The notes under the pieces: generated by a model | What the model saw: only the letters and a program-made list of their open reading frames with translations | Told to the model about the DNA's origin: nothing | Database searches by the model: none | Part shown: piece after piece, positions 12,443 to 21,827 of the stretch | Position numbering within the stretch: position 1 is the first letter of the stretch | Layout: each line of letters opens with the position of its first letter | Source of the DNA: Bacteroidota bacterium | GTDB taxonomy: Bacteria > Bacteroidota > Ignavibacteria > Palsa-1295 | DNA: 64,000 nt | Direction: 5' to 3' | Assembly (NCBI GenBank): GCA_018266755.1 | Contig: JAFDZW010000005.1 | Location: 647,233 to 711,232, forward strand | Program-made: the position numbers and the translations under genes

Positions 12443-13483
12443 CTACCGCTGACGTTTGAGAATAGATGCTGCAATTTCCTGCTCCCCCATCCGCTGTGCA
12501 ATTGCGAGGGCCGACTCCCCATTTTTGTTGATGTAGGCAGGATCAGCACCGTGTTCGAGCAGCCATGCGGCGACAGAGCGATTCTTATTCTCAATCGCGA
12601 TACTGAGTGCAGCGGAGCCTGTGCGAGTCGCCACTGCATTTACAGAAGCCCCTCGGTGGAAAAAGTATGCCACCAGCGATGTGTCATCGGACCGCCCGAC
12701 AATCCTGCAGAGTACTGGCAGGGTATCGTCAGCGGTGACAACCCTCGCTCCGTGTCCGGCCAAAAACATCGCGACGTTCCAATTACCGAGATCGAGTGCT
12801 TGTTGCAGAACAGTGACCCCGGAAGACGAACGAAAGTTCAGATCGGCACCGAGCGATCTGACATACTCCATTTTCTCGACCTCCGGATCGATCGCCGCCC
12901 ACCAAGCAGTGGCACAACTATCGCGATGACCGTTGCATACCTCAGCCCCTGCGCTAAGTAATACACGCATGATATCGATTGTGCCGAAGCTTGCAGCCAC
13001 GTCGAGTGGGCGTGTTCCGCGTTCATCGGGTTCTGTCGCGCTACACCCATGATCCAGGAGATAGCGCACGAGCGATGTGTCTCGCTGCCAAAGCGAGAGG
13101 AAGAACGCGTTGTTGCGCGTGCGACCGAGATGCACATCGGCACCGGCTTCAACGAGAATCTTCACAACCGTTAGTCTATCGCGATAGACCGCTGCTTCGA
13201 GCGGCGTCCCACCGACACTGTCGCGGGCGTTCACATTGGCGTGTGAACGGATAAGAAAATTACAAACATCATCCGCCCCACGAGAGGCAGCAAGATGCAG
13301 GAGTGTTGAACGGGAGACGGAATCGTGTGCCATTGCAAGCGACGGCTGCTCCTTTACAAATGACTTCAGCGTCAGTAGATCGTCATTGGCGATGGCTTCC
13401 GCAGCCTCGCGGAAAGAATGCTGCGCTCGCGCAGTGAACTGCACCAGTGCAATCAATAGCAGGATAGTGATGAGTCGTCTCAT
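12443..13483 (-). CDS. Exported ankyrin-repeat protein
   Basis: 346 residues with signal peptide MRRLITILLLIALVQFTARAQ, then about nine ankyrin repeats of roughly 33 residues. Examples are STLLHLAASRGADDVCNFLI, GTPLEAAVYRDRLTVVKILVEAGADV, TRPLDVAASFGTIDIMRVLLSAGAEV and SAALSIAIENKNRSVAAWLLEHGADP. The repeats fill the whole mature protein, so it is likely a periplasmic protein-binding scaffold. It lies 65 bp upstream of the DUF2807 gene on the same strand and could be cotranscribed with it. The partner is unknown. Confidence 0.88.
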   Translation of the reverse strand: MRRLITILLLIALVQFTARAQHSFREAAEAIANDDLLTLKSFVKEQPSLAMAHDSVSRSTLLHLAASRGADDVCNFLIRSHANVNARDSVGGTPLEAAVYRDRLTVVKILVEAGADVHLGRTRNNAFFLSLWQRDTSLVRYLLDHGCSATEPDERGTRPLDVAASFGTIDIMRVLLSAGAEVCNGHRDSCATAWWAAIDPEVEKMEYVRSLGADLNFRSSSGVTVLQQALDLGNWNVAMFLAGHGARVVTADDTLPVLCRIVGRSDDTSLVAYFFHRGASVNAVATRTGSAALSIAIENKNRSVAAWLLEHGADPAYINKNGESALAIAQRMGEQEIAASILKRQR

Positions 13484-13537
13484 TCGTTAGGCTAACGACT
13501 CCATCGTGAGATAGGTTACGATGCTGGGGTTAAAAGC

Positions 13538-13570
13538 ACAACAGCCGCCCGAAAATCGGACGGTTGTTGT
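13538..13570 (-). terminator. Hairpin downstream of the decayed fusA 3' copy
   Basis: Arms 13538-13552 and 13556-13570 pair over 15 positions, with one mismatch and one G-T pair, around an AAA loop. No long T-run follows on either strand. On the minus strand it sits about 25 nt past the position equivalent to the fusA stop in the decayed fusA copy, the same arrangement as the hairpin at 14353-14379. It is therefore read as the old or duplicated fusA terminator. Confidence 0.55.
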
Positions 13571-13580
13571 GAGTAATTGA

Positions 13581-13656
13581 GATTGGTAATTCGCGTACGC
13601 AGCGACGCCAGCTATGCCCTTCTGAATTTCATCCCCTGATGCTGCGCCGAGTGCAG
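13581..13656 (-). pseudogene. Decayed second copy of the fusA 3' end
   Basis: This stretch aligns with 14394-14470, the last codons of fusA plus its stop and flank. The first 12 bases are identical, and roughly three quarters of about 75 positions match with one gap. On the minus strand it still reads EIQKGIAGVAA against [11 protein letters not shown] at the EF-G C-terminus. The stop codon is changed (TAC for TAA), so it is a relic and not a gene. The 13484-13772 intergenic space otherwise holds only the hairpin at 13538-13570 and the leader of the following plus-strand gene. Confidence 0.7.
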
Positions 13657-13772
13657 TATACGTACATATTGTATGACGTATACAGCCGGCGGAACTTGTT
13701 CAATTCGCGTGTAGTATTGAAAGAGAAAGTCAGCTCCTTGATATAATCAGCACCTCTTCTCGGTACAGTACC

Positions 13773-14402
13773 ATGCTGAAAACTGTCTTGTGTTCAATCG
13801 CGGTGATACTATCCACCACAGAAGGTCAGGCAACACTAAAGAACGATGTTTCAAGTTGTCTGACGACAGATTCGTTGAGCCACAAACACGTTGGATTTGA
13901 TTCCACAGTTATTTTGGGTTTATGGGGTGGAGCAATCGTGGACGACTTGGGTCAACCGTTTCCTATAGAGATCTACATCCACAAGCCATTGGGAGCAACG
14001 AGCGGGCGTTGGGGTTGCAACGTTCGGGTCATCCGTGAGCCAAGCGTGCTTATCGAGCCTGCTTTTGACGATCCGACCCTCCATTTTCATACTAAGAGAG
14101 ACACACTTGTAGTTACCGCTTGGGCGGAAGTACAAGGAGATTCAGTATCAATCACCATAGATTCTACAATACCGGGTGCACGTAGACCGCATAATACTGG
14201 GTGGCACTTCACACTGCGTGGGAAACTCATTCCCGAGGATTCCCCTACTGCAAGAGTTGCACGAGTTCCACTGATAATCGGGAGGCTCAATGGAGGAATC
14301 ATCAACTCCGAGCCCGGGACAGGTGTGTTCCTGTTGAGAAAGCTACGGAATGCGCCGCCTGAACGCAAGTCAGGCGGCGATTCCGAACCAATGGATTGGT
14401 AA
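13773..14402 (+). CDS. Hypothetical exported protein between two copies of the fusA 3' end
   Basis: 209 residues from ATG 13773 with a signal-peptide-like start (MLKTVLCSIAVILSTTEGQA). The mature part looks beta-rich (ILGLWGGAIVDDLGQPFPIEIYI, GRWGCNVRVI, TGWHFTLRGKLIP), in the style of small lipocalin-like or G-x-W secreted proteins. I recognise no family. The last about 19 codons run over the hairpin and flank that follow fusA on the other strand, and the gene stops 5 bp short of the fusA stop. Together with the fusA relic at 13581-13656, this suggests that the gene arrived in, or was created by, a local duplication or insertion. Confidence 0.6.
   Translation: MLKTVLCSIAVILSTTEGQATLKNDVSSCLTTDSLSHKHVGFDSTVILGLWGGAIVDDLGQPFPIEIYIHKPLGATSGRWGCNVRVIREPSVLIEPAFDDPTLHFHTKRDTLVVTAWAEVQGDSVSITIDSTIPGARRPHNTGWHFTLRGKLIPEDSPTARVARVPLIIGRLNGGIINSEPGTGVFLLRKLRNAPPERKSGGDSEPMDW
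14353..14379 (-). terminator. Hairpin downstream of fusA
   Basis: GCCGCCTGA (14354-14362) pairs perfectly with TCAGGCGGC (14370-14378) around a 7-nt loop, and the stem extends one more pair outward. It begins 29 nt past the fusA stop codon on the minus strand. There is no clear U-tract, so termination efficiency is uncertain. It lies inside the 3' end of the opposing small gene. Confidence 0.55.
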
Positions 14403-14407
14403 TTCCC

Positions 14408-16504
14408 TTACGCAACGACGCCTGCTTTGCCCTTCTGCATTTCGACCACCTGCTCCTGCACCGAGCGCGGAGCTTCTTCGTAGCGGGCGAACTGCATCGA
14501 GTACACGGCACGACCCTGCGTCATCGAGCGGAGCGTCGTCGCATAACCGAACATTTCGGACAGTGGCACCACCGACTTGATAACCTGCGCATCGCTGCGG
14601 GCCGTCATGCCTTCGATTCGGCCACGGCGGCTCGAGAGATCGCCCATGACGTCACCCATATACTCTTCCGGCGTGATGACCTCGACGTCCATGATCGGCT
14701 CAAGGAGCGTCGGCGTTGCCTTGCGGCAGCCGTCCTTGAATGCCATCGAACCCGCGATCTTAAAGGCCATTTCCGACGAGTCGACTTCGTGGTAGCTACC
14801 GTCGAACAGACGAACTTTGATATCCTCCACCGGATAGCCGGCAAGCACACCGCTCTTCATCGCTTCCTGGATACCCGCGCTGATCGGAGCAATATACTCC
14901 TTCGGGACGACGCCACCAACGATGTCGTTGATGAACTCGTACCCCTTGCCCGGCTCGTTCGGCTCGAGATCGATCCAACAGTGACCGAACTGACCGCGAC
15001 CGCCCGACTGACGGACGAACTTGCCTTCCTGCGTCACCCTCTTCTTGATCGTCTCCTTGTAGGCCACCTGCGGCTTACCGACGTTCGCTTCCACCTTGAA
15101 CTCGCGCTTCATACGGTCGACGAGGATCTCAAGGTGCAACTCGCCCATACCGCTGAGGATGGTCTGACCCGTTTCCTCGTCGGTCTTGACGCGGAACGTC
15201 GGATCTTCATCAGCAAGCTTCTGAAGCGCCTCGCCCATCTTCTCGCTGTCGGCCTTTGTCTTCGGCTCAACCGCAAGCGAGATAACCGGCTCGGGGAAGA
15301 TCATGCGTTCGAGAATGATCGGATCGTTCTCGTCGCAGAGTGTATCACCCGTGCGGGTCTGCTTCAAACCGACGGCGGCGCAAATGTCGCCAGCGTATGC
15401 CTGCTCGACATCCTCGCGGTGATTCGCATGCATACGAAGGATACGACCGATACGCTCCTTCTTCCCACTGACGCTATTGAGCACGTATGAGCCTGCCGAG
15501 AGCGTACCCGAATAGACACGGAAGAACGTAAGCTTTCCGACGTAGGGATCGGTCATGATCTTAAACGCGATAGCCGCAAACTTGTCCTTATCGTCCGGCT
15601 GGCGCTTGACATGATCGGTAAGGTTGATGTGGTGACCTTCGATCTCGCCGACATCGACCGGGCTCGGAAGGAATTCGACAACGGCGTCGAGCAGCTGCTG
15701 AACGCCCTTGTTCTTAAACGCCGAACCGCAGAGAACCGGAATGATCTTGCTCTGGATCGTTGCAAGGCGAAGCGCGTTGCGAACTTCATCCGGCGTGATC
15801 TCCTGGCCGTCGAGATACTTCATCAGAAGCGTGTCGTCGACTTCTGCGACGGCTTCGAAGAGCTTCGTACGGTATTCACGAGCCTGCTCTTGCAGATCGT
15901 GCGGAATCTCCGTCACATCGTAGTTCTTGCCGAGCGTCGCATCGTTATAGATATACGCCTTATTCTCGACGAGATCGACAACGCCGGCGAAGATATCGCC
16001 CTGACCGATCGGAAGATTGATCGGGATCGGGTTCGCACCGAGGCGCTCACGGATCATCGAGATCACATTATAAAAATCGGCACCGATACGGTCCATCTTG
16101 TTGACGAACGCGATACGCGGCACTCCGTACTTATTGGCCTGACGCCATACCGTCTCGGACTGCGGCTCTACGCCACCGACGGCACAGAACAGGGCAACAG
16201 CACCGTCGAGTACGCGGAGCGAACGCTCCACTTCGACCGTAAAATCAACGTGACCTGGGGTATCGATGATCTGGATCTGGTGATCGCGCCATACGCAGGT
16301 CGTCGCGGCGGAGGTAATCGTAATACCGCGCTCTTTCTCCTGCTCCATCCAGTCCATGGTTGCGCCGCCTTCATGGACCTCGCCCATGCGGTGCACCACA
16401 CCGGTATAATACAAAATACGCTCGGTTGTCGTGGTCTTCCCGGCGTCAATGTGCGCCATGATACCGATATTCCGAGTCTGGTCTAACGAATACTTGCGTG
16501 CCAT
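14408..16504 (-). CDS. fusA: Translation elongation factor G
   Basis: 698-residue EF-G, the GTPase that drives ribosomal translocation. Visible are G1 AHIDAGKT (17-24), the switch [35 protein letters not shown] (G4), the effector region [12 protein letters not shown], and domain IV/V with GRGQFGHCW and [17 protein letters not shown]. Length and order are canonical. The gene stands alone, without rpsL, rpsG or tuf next to it, so the str operon is broken up or this is a stand-alone copy. The leader (16505-16560) is AT-rich. Its 3' end has a decayed duplicate at 13581-13656. Confidence 0.97.
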   Translation of the reverse strand: MARKYSLDQTRNIGIMAHIDAGKTTTTERILYYTGVVHRMGEVHEGGATMDWMEQEKERGITITSAATTCVWRDHQIQIIDTPGHVDFTVEVERSLRVLDGAVALFCAVGGVEPQSETVWRQANKYGVPRIAFVNKMDRIGADFYNVISMIRERLGANPIPINLPIGQGDIFAGVVDLVENKAYIYNDATLGKNYDVTEIPHDLQEQAREYRTKLFEAVAEVDDTLLMKYLDGQEITPDEVRNALRLATIQSKIIPVLCGSAFKNKGVQQLLDAVVEFLPSPVDVGEIEGHHINLTDHVKRQPDDKDKFAAIAFKIMTDPYVGKLTFFRVYSGTLSAGSYVLNSVSGKKERIGRILRMHANHREDVEQAYAGDICAAVGLKQTRTGDTLCDENDPIILERMIFPEPVISLAVEPKTKADSEKMGEALQKLADEDPTFRVKTDEETGQTILSGMGELHLEILVDRMKREFKVEANVGKPQVAYKETIKKRVTQEGKFVRQSGGRGQFGHCWIDLEPNEPGKGYEFINDIVGGVVPKEYIAPISAGIQEAMKSGVLAGYPVEDIKVRLFDGSYHEVDSSEMAFKIAGSMAFKDGCRKATPTLLEPIMDVEVITPEEYMGDVMGDLSSRRGRIEGMTARSDAQVIKSVVPLSEMFGYATTLRSMTQGRAVYSMQFARYEEAPRSVQEQVVEMQKGKAGVVA

Positions 16505-16599
16505 AACAGAAAAAAAATATACCTAATTTGCCCTTATATTTACAGACAATTGAAAACTAATGGGATATATCTTTAGTTCAAAAACAGACCGTATTACGC

Positions 16600-17139
16600 A
16601 TGCTGCCTGAAGACCCCATATCGCTCGTCTGGATCGTCGCCCGTTCGCTGGCGGTCTATGCGGCTATTCTCATCGGTTTCCGTTTCGCAGGGAAACGACA
16701 CCTCTCGCAGCTCTCGCTCCCCGATTTTGCGCTAATCCTACTGATCGCCAATGCGGTACAGAATGCAATGGTCGGCCCAGACACCTCACTTGTTGGGGGA
16801 CTGACGGCAGCGGCTTCGTTACTGCTCGGCAACTTCCTTCTTGTACGGCTTCTGCGTCGCAGTGCAACCACACGCGAGGTCTTCGTCGGCGAGCCGAAAC
16901 TGCTCGTACGAAACAGCCAGCCGATCCAATCTGCTATGGACTCCGAGAATCTTACGGAGGACGACATCCTCGAAGCGATCCGGGAGCACGGATTTTCCTC
17001 CCTCAAAGAAGTACGCACAGCCATCCTCGAAAATGACGGATCGATTTCCATCATCCCCTATCCCGAGCCCGGAAAGCACATCGAGCACCACATGGCGCCG
17101 ATCACTCGCAAGCGCCGGGGAAAGAGACGCATTCTCTGA
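16600..17139 (+). CDS. YetF-type DUF421 membrane protein
   Basis: 179 residues. The N-terminal half is membrane-embedded (about three segments: SLVWIVARSLAVYAAILIGFRF, LPDFALILLIANAVQNAMVG, and LVGGLTAAASLLLGNFLLVRLL). A cytosolic DUF421 domain follows, with VGEPKLLVRNSQ and the characteristic LTEDDILEAIREHGFSSLKEVRTAILENDGSISII. RMSGKR-like GFRFAGKRHLSQLSL is also typical. YetF-family proteins are uncharacterised or spore/stress related. The C-terminus is basic (KRRGKRRIL). Divergent from fusA with a 95-bp gap. Confidence 0.85.
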   Translation: MLPEDPISLVWIVARSLAVYAAILIGFRFAGKRHLSQLSLPDFALILLIANAVQNAMVGPDTSLVGGLTAAASLLLGNFLLVRLLRRSATTREVFVGEPKLLVRNSQPIQSAMDSENLTEDDILEAIREHGFSSLKEVRTAILENDGSISIIPYPEPGKHIEHHMAPITRKRRGKRRIL

Positions 17140-17232
17140 ACCCAATTGATGAATTATCTGTAGTGGTGCCGGCTTTTGGCGGGCTTACATATCGCGTTAG
17201 CGAACGCCAACAACGTTTCGTTTTCATTTGGC

Positions 17233-19230
17233 ATGATCGCAGTCGAACATCTTTCCGTCCAATTCGGAGGCAAATTCCTTTTCCGTGACGCGTCGTTCAC
17301 CCTGAGCGGCCGCGACCGTGCGGGTATTGTCGGCGCCAACGGCGCGGGCAAGTCCACCCTTCTGAAGATCGTCTACGGATTGCAGCAACCGGAATCCGGA
17401 GTCGTCCAGACTCCGCGCGATTTCTCGCTCGGCTATTTACCACAGGAAATCTCGTTTGACGACATTACGCTCGAACGCACGGCAATCGCGGAAGTGATGA
17501 TGGCCCGCGCCGATGTCGTCGGGTGGATGGAAGAACTCGACGTTCAGTCCAACCTGCTCGCAACGCATCCGGACCATACGTCGGATGAGTATATGCAGAT
17601 CATCGAACGCTTCGGGGAGTTGCAGCATAAGATCGAGGGTGCTAATGCTTACACACTCGAGGCCGACGCATCGCGGATCTTAAGCGGTCTTGGTTTTTCC
17701 GAAACCGACCAGCACCGTCCGATTAAGGAGTTCTCCGGTGGCTGGCAGATGCGAATCATGCTCGCGAAGTTACTGCTGCAACACCCCGACGGTCTCCTGC
17801 TTGACGAACCGACGAACCATCTCGATCTTGCGAGCTTGCTCTGGCTCGAAGAATTTCTCAAAGAATACGACGGCATTATCGCTGTCGTGTCCCATGACCG
17901 CGATTTTCTGAATGGATTGACGACGAAAACGGTCTATGTCTCCCCGTCACGTTCGATCGAGCTCTTTAGCGGCAACTACGACTATTTCGAGAAGGCCGTT
18001 GCCGAACGTGAAGCCCAACGTGCTGCCCAGGCGGCAACGCTCGCCGCTCGCCGCTCGGAGATGGAGCGCTTCGTCGAGCGCTTCCGCTACAAAGCCAGCA
18101 AAGCAAAGCAGGCGCAATCTCGCGTGAAGATGCTCGAGCGTATGGAGCGTATCGAACTCTCCGAACACGAGCCGTTTATTCATTTCGACTTTCCTGAGGC
18201 GCGCCCATCCGGCCGTATGGCGTTCGAGGTCAAGAACGGCGGCAAAAGCTACGGTGAGAAACATGTATTCTCACATTGCGATCTGAGCATCGAACGCGGC
18301 GACCGCGTCGCATTTCTTGGGCGCAATGGCGAAGGAAAGACAACGCTCGGCAAGATCCTTGCCGGTGTCGAACAACTGACCGAAGGCGAACTCGCACCGA
18401 CGTACAATGTGGAGTTGGGCTACTATGCCCAGCATGTCGCCGATTCGCTCGATCCGAAGGCAACAGTGTACGAGACCATAGAGACCATTGCTCGGTCTCT
18501 GTACTTCAACTCCAACTCCGATAAAAAGCTCAACTACAACGAGTCGCAAATCCGTGCGTTGCTCGGATGCTTCCTCTTCCGTGGCGACGACGTGATCAAA
18601 CCTGTACGGGTGCTTTCAGGTGGTGAGAAATCGCGTCTGGCACTTGCAAAACTGCTGCTCGTGCCATCCAACACCCTCGTGCTTGACGAACCGACGAACC
18701 ACCTCGATATGCGTTCGAAGGAAGTCCTCAAGCAAGCGTTGCTGACGTTCGAAGGAACGATCGTCGTCATCAGCCACGACCGCGATTTCCTACGCGACCT
18801 CTGCGACCGCGTCATTACCTTCGGTGGTGGCGAAGTGAAAGAATACTTCGGAGACTTTGAAGATTACATCACCGAACTCGACCAGAAAGAACGCGATGAA
18901 GTTCTCGCAGCCAAACGCACCAAGGCTGCGGCGAAAGAACAGGCACAACAGCCCGCCGCATCGACAAAAGACCGCAAACGCGACGAAGCAGCCGAGCGCA
19001 ACGATCGCAGCAAAAAGCTCAAACCCCTGAAGGACAAGCTTGCAAAGATCGAGAAGTCCATCGCGCCCCTCGAAGAAGAACAGCGCAAAATCGAAGAGCG
19101 CACGTACGAACCGGATTACTACGCAGACGCCTCCAAAGTCCAGCAAGACACCAAACGCACGGGTGAGATCAAGATTCTGCTTGAAGCACTCTACCGAGAA
19201 TGGGTTTCTATCAACGAAGAATTGCTATAA
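17233..19230 (+). CDS. ABC-F family ATPase
   Basis: 665 residues from ATG 17233; an upstream TTG at 17176 would add 19 residues that are not family-like. Two ABC domains are present without membrane segments. The first has Walker A GANGAGKST (34-42), signature EFSGGWQMRI and Walker B LLLDEPTNHLD. The second has GRNGEGKTT, VLSGGEKSRL and LVLDEPTNHLD. The interdomain linker (about 240-320) is charged, and the C-terminal tail (about 555-660) is a Lys/Glu-rich coiled coil. ABC-F proteins (Uup, EttA and YbiT types) act on the ribosome. The long C-terminal coiled coil favours a Uup-like member. The subfamily is not certain. Confidence 0.92.
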   Translation: MIAVEHLSVQFGGKFLFRDASFTLSGRDRAGIVGANGAGKSTLLKIVYGLQQPESGVVQTPRDFSLGYLPQEISFDDITLERTAIAEVMMARADVVGWMEELDVQSNLLATHPDHTSDEYMQIIERFGELQHKIEGANAYTLEADASRILSGLGFSETDQHRPIKEFSGGWQMRIMLAKLLLQHPDGLLLDEPTNHLDLASLLWLEEFLKEYDGIIAVVSHDRDFLNGLTTKTVYVSPSRSIELFSGNYDYFEKAVAEREAQRAAQAATLAARRSEMERFVERFRYKASKAKQAQSRVKMLERMERIELSEHEPFIHFDFPEARPSGRMAFEVKNGGKSYGEKHVFSHCDLSIERGDRVAFLGRNGEGKTTLGKILAGVEQLTEGELAPTYNVELGYYAQHVADSLDPKATVYETIETIARSLYFNSNSDKKLNYNESQIRALLGCFLFRGDDVIKPVRVLSGGEKSRLALAKLLLVPSNTLVLDEPTNHLDMRSKEVLKQALLTFEGTIVVISHDRDFLRDLCDRVITFGGGEVKEYFGDFEDYITELDQKERDEVLAAKRTKAAAKEQAQQPAASTKDRKRDEAAERNDRSKKLKPLKDKLAKIEKSIAPLEEEQRKIEERTYEPDYYADASKVQQDTKRTGEIKILLEALYREWVSINEELL

Positions 19231-19236
19231 AGCGCC

Positions 19237-19713
19237 TCAATGTTTGGATCCTACAAAAGGCCTGGATAAGATCATGTTTCCAATAGGCACGTTTAGATTA
19301 GGATAGCGCAACTCACCAGAAAGTACCTCCCACGCCAGATAAGGAGGGCGGGGGGGGCTTGTGGAAGTTGGTTGCAAATTTTTTATCTGCAAAAAGCAGC
19401 CGCTAAATAGCAGTGTGTCATTGGTAGTTTCGCTCACAACGGAAACTGTAACATCCCCACCCCGGGTCGATCCCCAAACCGGTCCATGACCTGACCATGT
19501 CCCGGAAACTATAGTGTCGCTCACTCTAATTTGAACCCAACAGGCTCTGGCAACCAGTGGACTATCCGTCACCAAGTGATAGTATCCAGAAAGGCGACAA
19601 GTAGATAACGGATATTTTTGGTATTTATACGATGGAGAATCTGTTCGACTAGGAGATGTCAAACAAAGGACAACTGTTAGCATAATACCAATTATGCCTG
19701 CCCCACTACTCAT
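19237..19713 (-). CDS. Hypothetical exported protein (island gene 5)
   Basis: 158 residues from ATG 19713, with a hydrophobic N-terminus (MSSGAGIIGIMLTVVLCLTS). The upstream gene overlaps this start by 8 bp, which indicates translational coupling. The mature part is short, with G-x-W patches (LSGYYHLV, VSGTWSGHGPVWGS). An eight-C run on the coding strand (G8 at 19351-19358) encodes part of TSTSPPRPP, a homopolymer that could slip. No family recognised. Ends 6 bp from the convergent ABC-F gene. Confidence 0.5.
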   Translation of the reverse strand: MSSGAGIIGIMLTVVLCLTSPSRTDSPSYKYQKYPLSTCRLSGYYHLVTDSPLVARACWVQIRVSDTIVSGTWSGHGPVWGSTRGGDVTVSVVSETTNDTLLFSGCFLQIKNLQPTSTSPPRPPYLAWEVLSGELRYPNLNVPIGNMILSRPFVGSKH

Positions 19714-20674
19714 GAAATTTTGTCGCAATAGGAAATTTTAGCAGGAATGTCCCTTCTGTTAAGGGGGCACCAGATGAGTAGTGTCCAACATAACAAGAAA
19801 TGTTTGTAACTTGATAGCCCACCACACCAGCATGAATGCTGTAGACAGATTTCATCAAATCATAAACTACTCCAGAGAGAATCCAGCGACCAAGCGTTCC
19901 TCTGGAGGAAAATTCAAGTCGTACGGAATCTCCATATTGCCGACCATAAACGATTCCAGAATCACTGAATGCATGCCTACCCTCAAGAAGATATTCATAT
20001 GTCCCTCTCCACTGGTTTCCATCCCTCAAAATCGATAATCTGAGCATACCATCCCTTCGTGGTATAATAAGATCATTAGAAGTGCCACGATACTCTATCC
20101 TGTCGAGATTTGCACTATGAACTCTGGAGAACGTAGGTTGTCTTATTGGACACAACTGCGAGTCACGTTCAAGCTTGAATGATTCAACTGTGTCTTGTTC
20201 GAAGTAGGTGAGTCTACACCGCATGCACCAAGGAGAAGAAGTTGTATCCAACAGACCCCTTACTTGCCCGAATAGCTGCCCCTCAGCTCTCTTTATATTC
20301 ATATAGCTTCTCAAATCACCATCTTCGCTCGGCAATAGTCTTAACAAAAAGATAACTTCGTTTTGGCAAAGGCGTCCTGATATCGTCCCCTGATTAACAT
20401 CAATCCTATCTGGATATGTCGTGAGCAGGGAGAACCACCCATAAAGGCTATCATCAACTCCGACTAGTACCAGCCGAAGGTTAACTGATTGTCCTTCTTC
20501 ATAGAGGGAAAAACTCTCAGCATGTGAACTTGTCCTCCAAACCCAATTGGCAATTACATGTCCCGTTTTCCCTTGTGCATGTGATGACAAGCTAAATATG
20601 CTCAGGAGTAGACATTGGAGCACTATAAGCGCGGAACTGAAGTATACTTGTAGCTTTATCACAGAAAGCACCAC
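19706..20674 (-). CDS. Hypothetical exported protein (island gene 4)
   Basis: 322 residues from a GTG at 20674, 32 bp after the preceding island gene. The N-terminus is strongly hydrophobic (FSSALIVLQCLLLSIFSLSSHAQ), consistent with a signal peptide. The rest is beta-rich, with cysteines near CMRCRLTYF and a region like a small barrel or lipocalin (RLSILRDGNQWRGTYEYLLEG, LEFSSRGTLGRWILSGVVYD). No family recognised. The codon usage is AT-richer than the surrounding housekeeping genes. Confidence 0.55.
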   Translation of the reverse strand: MVLSVIKLQVYFSSALIVLQCLLLSIFSLSSHAQGKTGHVIANWVWRTSSHAESFSLYEEGQSVNLRLVLVGVDDSLYGWFSLLTTYPDRIDVNQGTISGRLCQNEVIFLLRLLPSEDGDLRSYMNIKRAEGQLFGQVRGLLDTTSSPWCMRCRLTYFEQDTVESFKLERDSQLCPIRQPTFSRVHSANLDRIEYRGTSNDLIIPRRDGMLRLSILRDGNQWRGTYEYLLEGRHAFSDSGIVYGRQYGDSVRLEFSSRGTLGRWILSGVVYDLMKSVYSIHAGVVGYQVTNISCYVGHYSSGAPLTEGTFLLKFPIATKFHE

Positions 20675-20706
20675 TATATGTGTCCTCTAAACTTCGAACA
20701 GGAGGG

Positions 20707-21813
20707 CTAAGGACCGACGCCCCCCCAAACCGTGTGGTGGTTCAATATCTGGTCCATGTTACAACCTTGCTTCAGTAAAGGATCTCCATTATCATCTGTG
20801 CCATAAGCAAGACCACTCCATTTTTTTGTATGTATATTATAGCTAAAATAGTTTCCCCAAAGCTCAAGATCGTTGGGGTTAGGATTCTTATCCGGGTCAT
20901 TATAAATATTGAGATTGGTTGGCAACGGGGCCTTTGGGTAGAAAAGATGATTCAGGAAATATGTATCAATTTCTGTCAAAAGAGGATTGTCACTAGAACT
21001 ACCTCTGCAGCCAACAACCCCGTCACCATAACTCGGCGTACTACCACAGAAGTGTAAGAGTTCGTGACTGAGGGTCATCTCAAGAACTTGATCACTCAGG
21101 CTTCCAGGTCCCGAAAAAGCACCAGCGTTGATTGTCATCGTATGCTCCAATCCATCAGAAATCGCCAGCGTCCTCAGACCAAGAGCGCCTGGTGGGAGAG
21201 TCGACACACAAGAAATCTCCTGAACGAAACTCGATGCATCATCCTGCATTGCTTGTAGAGCATTTATTATACAATCAAGATCTGGTATGCATCCTCTCAG
21301 CGGACCGAGTATCTTCATTGCATCGTCAGCCAAATGGTCTATTGCCTTATTGAGTGCTGCCCTAATCCGGTTTTTTAAGGATTCATCACATCCTGTTCCA
21401 ATTGATACATCTGATGAACGTTTTTTTTGATTCGCTGGCGTTCTGTCAACATAATGATTTTTCGATGTAGGGTCGTTATTTAGATTGTAATCATTTGAAT
21501 GATTTGTTGGATCGTAATTCGGATCACCCTCATGTGGGGAGTGGTATAGCAATGGGATTCCGGAAGAAACGTCATCACCGTGCGATGGCGTCCAATCGTT
21601 CATGGGGTTCGTACCACCTGTACCACCCGGCAATTGCGGGTTGTAAATTGGTGTAAGATTCGTCGGTCCAGTGTGAAACCCAATTGGTACTGGGCGGACA
21701 TCGGCAGTAGGGATATCTCCCCATATATCCGGCACACCTGTGTTAAGCAACCGTAGTTTGGCCAACTCATCCCAATTAGCGAGTAGATCTCCATGTCCAT
21801 CACCTGGTGGCAT
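20707..21813 (-). CDS. Hypothetical protein with HExxH metallopeptidase motif (island gene 3)
   Basis: 368 residues from ATG 21813, no signal peptide. The first about 130 residues are Gly/Pro/Asn/Asp-rich and look disordered. The second half carries TLSHELLHFCG (HELLH at 250-254), followed after about 27 residues by LTEIDTYFLNHLF (E281), the pattern of a zinc gluzincin with a glutamate third ligand. The Gly three residues after HExxH resembles metzincins, but their third His is a Pro here. Six or seven cysteines suggest an extracytoplasmic protein. The 3' end contains a G7 run and the middle an A8 run on the coding strand. It could be a toxin-like or effector peptidase. The function is inferred from the motif only. 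Confidence 0.55.
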   Translation of the reverse strand: MPPGDGHGDLLANWDELAKLRLLNTGVPDIWGDIPTADVRPVPIGFHTGPTNLTPIYNPQLPGGTGGTNPMNDWTPSHGDDVSSGIPLLYHSPHEGDPNYDPTNHSNDYNLNNDPTSKNHYVDRTPANQKKRSSDVSIGTGCDESLKNRIRAALNKAIDHLADDAMKILGPLRGCIPDLDCIINALQAMQDDASSFVQEISCVSTLPPGALGLRTLAISDGLEHTMTINAGAFSGPGSLSDQVLEMTLSHELLHFCGSTPSYGDGVVGCRGSSSDNPLLTEIDTYFLNHLFYPKAPLPTNLNIYNDPDKNPNPNDLELWGNYFSYNIHTKKWSGLAYGTDDNGDPLLKQGCNMDQILNHHTVWGGVGP

Positions 21814-21827
21814 AACAGTATTATTTA

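Noticed and set aside
14396..15490. 364-codon open frame antisense to fusA
   Set aside because: Lies fully opposite a conserved gene, and the translation resembles no protein family.
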